From the NCBI GenBank assembly GCA_016719015.1, contig JADKAZ010000004.1:1-64000 (forward strand): a stretch of DNA of 64,000 nucleotides, written 5' to 3'. The translations under genes were made by a program, and so were the position numbers. Below are positions 63,131-64,000 of the stretch, in pieces. The stretch comes from Chitinophagaceae bacterium. Its GTDB lineage: Bacteria > Bacteroidota > Bacteroidia > Chitinophagales > Chitinophagaceae. Numbering within the stretch: position 1 is the stretch's first letter; each line of letters starts with the position of its first letter. The notes under the pieces were generated by a model. That model ran no database searches, was not told the origin of the DNA, and saw only the letters and a list, made by a program, of their open reading frames with translations.

Positions 63131-63436
63131 AAATAGAAAAACTTTCTTAAGATTCTAAATTCTAATGATGTTCGCTGATTAATCTTCCCAAACAGCAATT
63201 GCAACATCAACATCAGCCCAAACTCTTGAATTTTTTTTCATAACAGTAACGTTTTTAAGCCTTTCTCAAATCTGATTTGTACCGTAAAAATTGATTTTCA
63301 TGCCCTATAATACAATTGGGTATCGAGAAAATATTATTCCTTGAATTGCCATATAATTAGCTACAGATAAGGGTTTCAACGATTTTTTAATAGTAATCAT
63401 ACCTGTCTAAAATGGGTAAATCTTCTAAGTAAAAAC

Positions 63437-63448
63437 CGTAAATTTACG
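63437..63448. promoter_or_regulatory. Palindrome CGTAAATTTACG
   Basis: A perfect 12-bp palindrome in the region upstream of the 7TM/kinase operon. It is suitable as a dimeric regulator site; no regulator can be named. Confidence 0.35.
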
Positions 63449-63468
63449 AATGTAAAAATAGTAAACTT

Positions 63469-63486
63469 ACCGGGGAAAATCCCGGT
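63469..63486. other. Short hairpin ACCGGG / CCCGGT
   Basis: A 6-bp GC-rich stem with loop GAAAAT and only a weak T-rich tail. A possible weak terminator or RNA structure. Confidence 0.3.
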
Positions 63487-63589
63487 TATTAACAGGTGTG
63501 GATAAGAAAAGGGGTTTGTGATGCTAATTAGCAGCGGAAAATTCCTCTGCTAAACCGGCCAATATTCCATGGCTTTATTCAGAAGAAAA

Positions 63590-63704
63590 AGTTGATTGAC
63601 ATTGGATTTCGCTTATGGAATTCAAGGGATTTGGAAATACTATTCTGGACGGTTTCATCAGGACATTGGACGATTTGAGGGGCTCGATCTTCTGTCAATC
63701 AACT
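63590..63704. repeat. 12-bp inverted repeat with 91-bp spacer
   Basis: AGTTGATTGACA at 63590-63601 and its exact complement TGTCAATCAACT at 63693-63704. A direct repeat GACATTGGA also occurs at about 63598 and 63662. It could be a small MITE-like remnant or a structured RNA. Confidence 0.35.
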
Positions 63705-63960
63705 ATCTCAAAAGTATATCCACAAACGGATGTGTACAAGAGCAATACTCCGACTTTTAAAAATTTCAGTATTTACTATACGGGTCGTAAAATTTCTAAG
63801 GGTAAATGAATATCTACGATAAGTGAAATGAAAATATACGACAACGCCATAAAATGATTTTTCCCATCCCTTCATATTCCCCTCAGCCTGGTTTTTTAAA
63901 TGATTTTATAAGGCTTGAAGAAGCTATTTTTTTTAATAAATGATGTACACCAAAGAAATA

Positions 63961-63974
63961 TAGTATTAATACTA
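63961..63974. promoter_or_regulatory. Palindrome TAGTATTAATACTA
   Basis: A perfect 14-bp palindrome near the window edge, followed by TACTTTTA, one base off the TAnnTTTG promoter element. A candidate operator for a gene starting beyond 64000. Confidence 0.4.
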
Positions 63975-64000
63975 AAAAAGAGTACTTTTACGCAAGACTC

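Larger units (their letters stand above)
63131..64000. other. 870-bp region without a convincing gene
   Basis: AT-rich, with no frame that looks coding. A 64-codon frame at 63615-63809 has no homology clue. The region contains several palindromes (63437-63448, 63469-63486, 63961-63974) and a 12-bp inverted repeat (63590-63601 with 63693-63704), so it may be regulatory for a gene beyond the window edge. Confidence 0.5.

Noticed and set aside
63615..63809. A 64-codon frame in the terminal noncoding region
   Set aside because: It overlaps one arm of an inverted repeat, has no ribosome-binding signal or family resemblance, and sits in AT-rich DNA.
1..64000. rRNA or tRNA genes
   Set aside because: No rRNA-like or cloverleaf-forming segment was recognised by eye in the intergenic regions; a tRNAscan-SE run would settle this.

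Overview
The window is bacterial chromosomal DNA from a member of the Bacteroidota, most likely a Chitinophagaceae-like organism. The clues are several proteins with C-terminal type IX secretion (T9SS) sorting domains, SprB-type repeats, a TonB-dependent receptor next to DUF5689 lipoproteins, DUF4835 and DUF4296 proteins, the Bacteroidota form of RNA polymerase omega, and promoters of the TAnnTTTG type. This placement is an inference from gene content. No rRNA, tRNA or CRISPR array was found.

Region 1 (1-21951) is a surface-protein locus on the + strand. It holds a small hypothetical ORF, a giant secreted protein A (652-9994, about 3,100 aa once one frameshift is bridged), two T9SS cargo proteins of about 370 aa (10099-11205 and 11626-12756), and a giant secreted protein B (12944-21951, about 3,000 aa once two frameshifts are bridged). 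Modules are shared across these genes. A domain of about 150 aa occurs in giant A and both small cargo proteins. A 142-aa C-terminal module ends both giants, which lack a recognisable type A or type B T9SS sorting domain. That terminal module is the best candidate here for something undescribed.

Region 2 (22059-30496) runs mostly on the - strand. It has a frameshifted ligand-binding-type protein behind guaA, a + strand pair (a head-GIN/DUF2807 lipoprotein and a flavin amine oxidase), then pbpC preceded by a REP-associated tyrosine transposase (RAYT). Two inverted REP-like palindromes flank the RAYT, and one of them lies inside the pbpC coding sequence. A giant alpha-2-macroglobulin lipoprotein (30497-35920) follows divergently, matching the known functional pairing of bacterial alpha-2-macroglobulin with PBP1C.

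Region 3 (35975-40295) holds a lipid kinase, a glycine-rich RRM protein, a T9SS cargo protein and the ribosomal operon rpsF-rpsR-rplI. Region 4 (40396-50780) looks like an extracellular nuclease/uptake locus: two endonuclease/exonuclease/phosphatase-family proteins flank a TonB-dependent receptor, two DUF5689 lipoproteins and a repetitive T9SS protein.

Region 5 (50850-63130) is housekeeping: recJ and polyprenyl diphosphate synthase, an OmpA-family protein, the cluster bamD-rpoZ-coaBC-DUF4835-DUF4296, a two-subunit CoA transferase, and a 7TM protein / histidine kinase / NarL-type regulator operon. The last 870 bases show no convincing gene but several palindromes. All four frameshifts detected lie in the first 23 kb, so sequencing error, pseudogenisation and phase variation all remain possible explanations.
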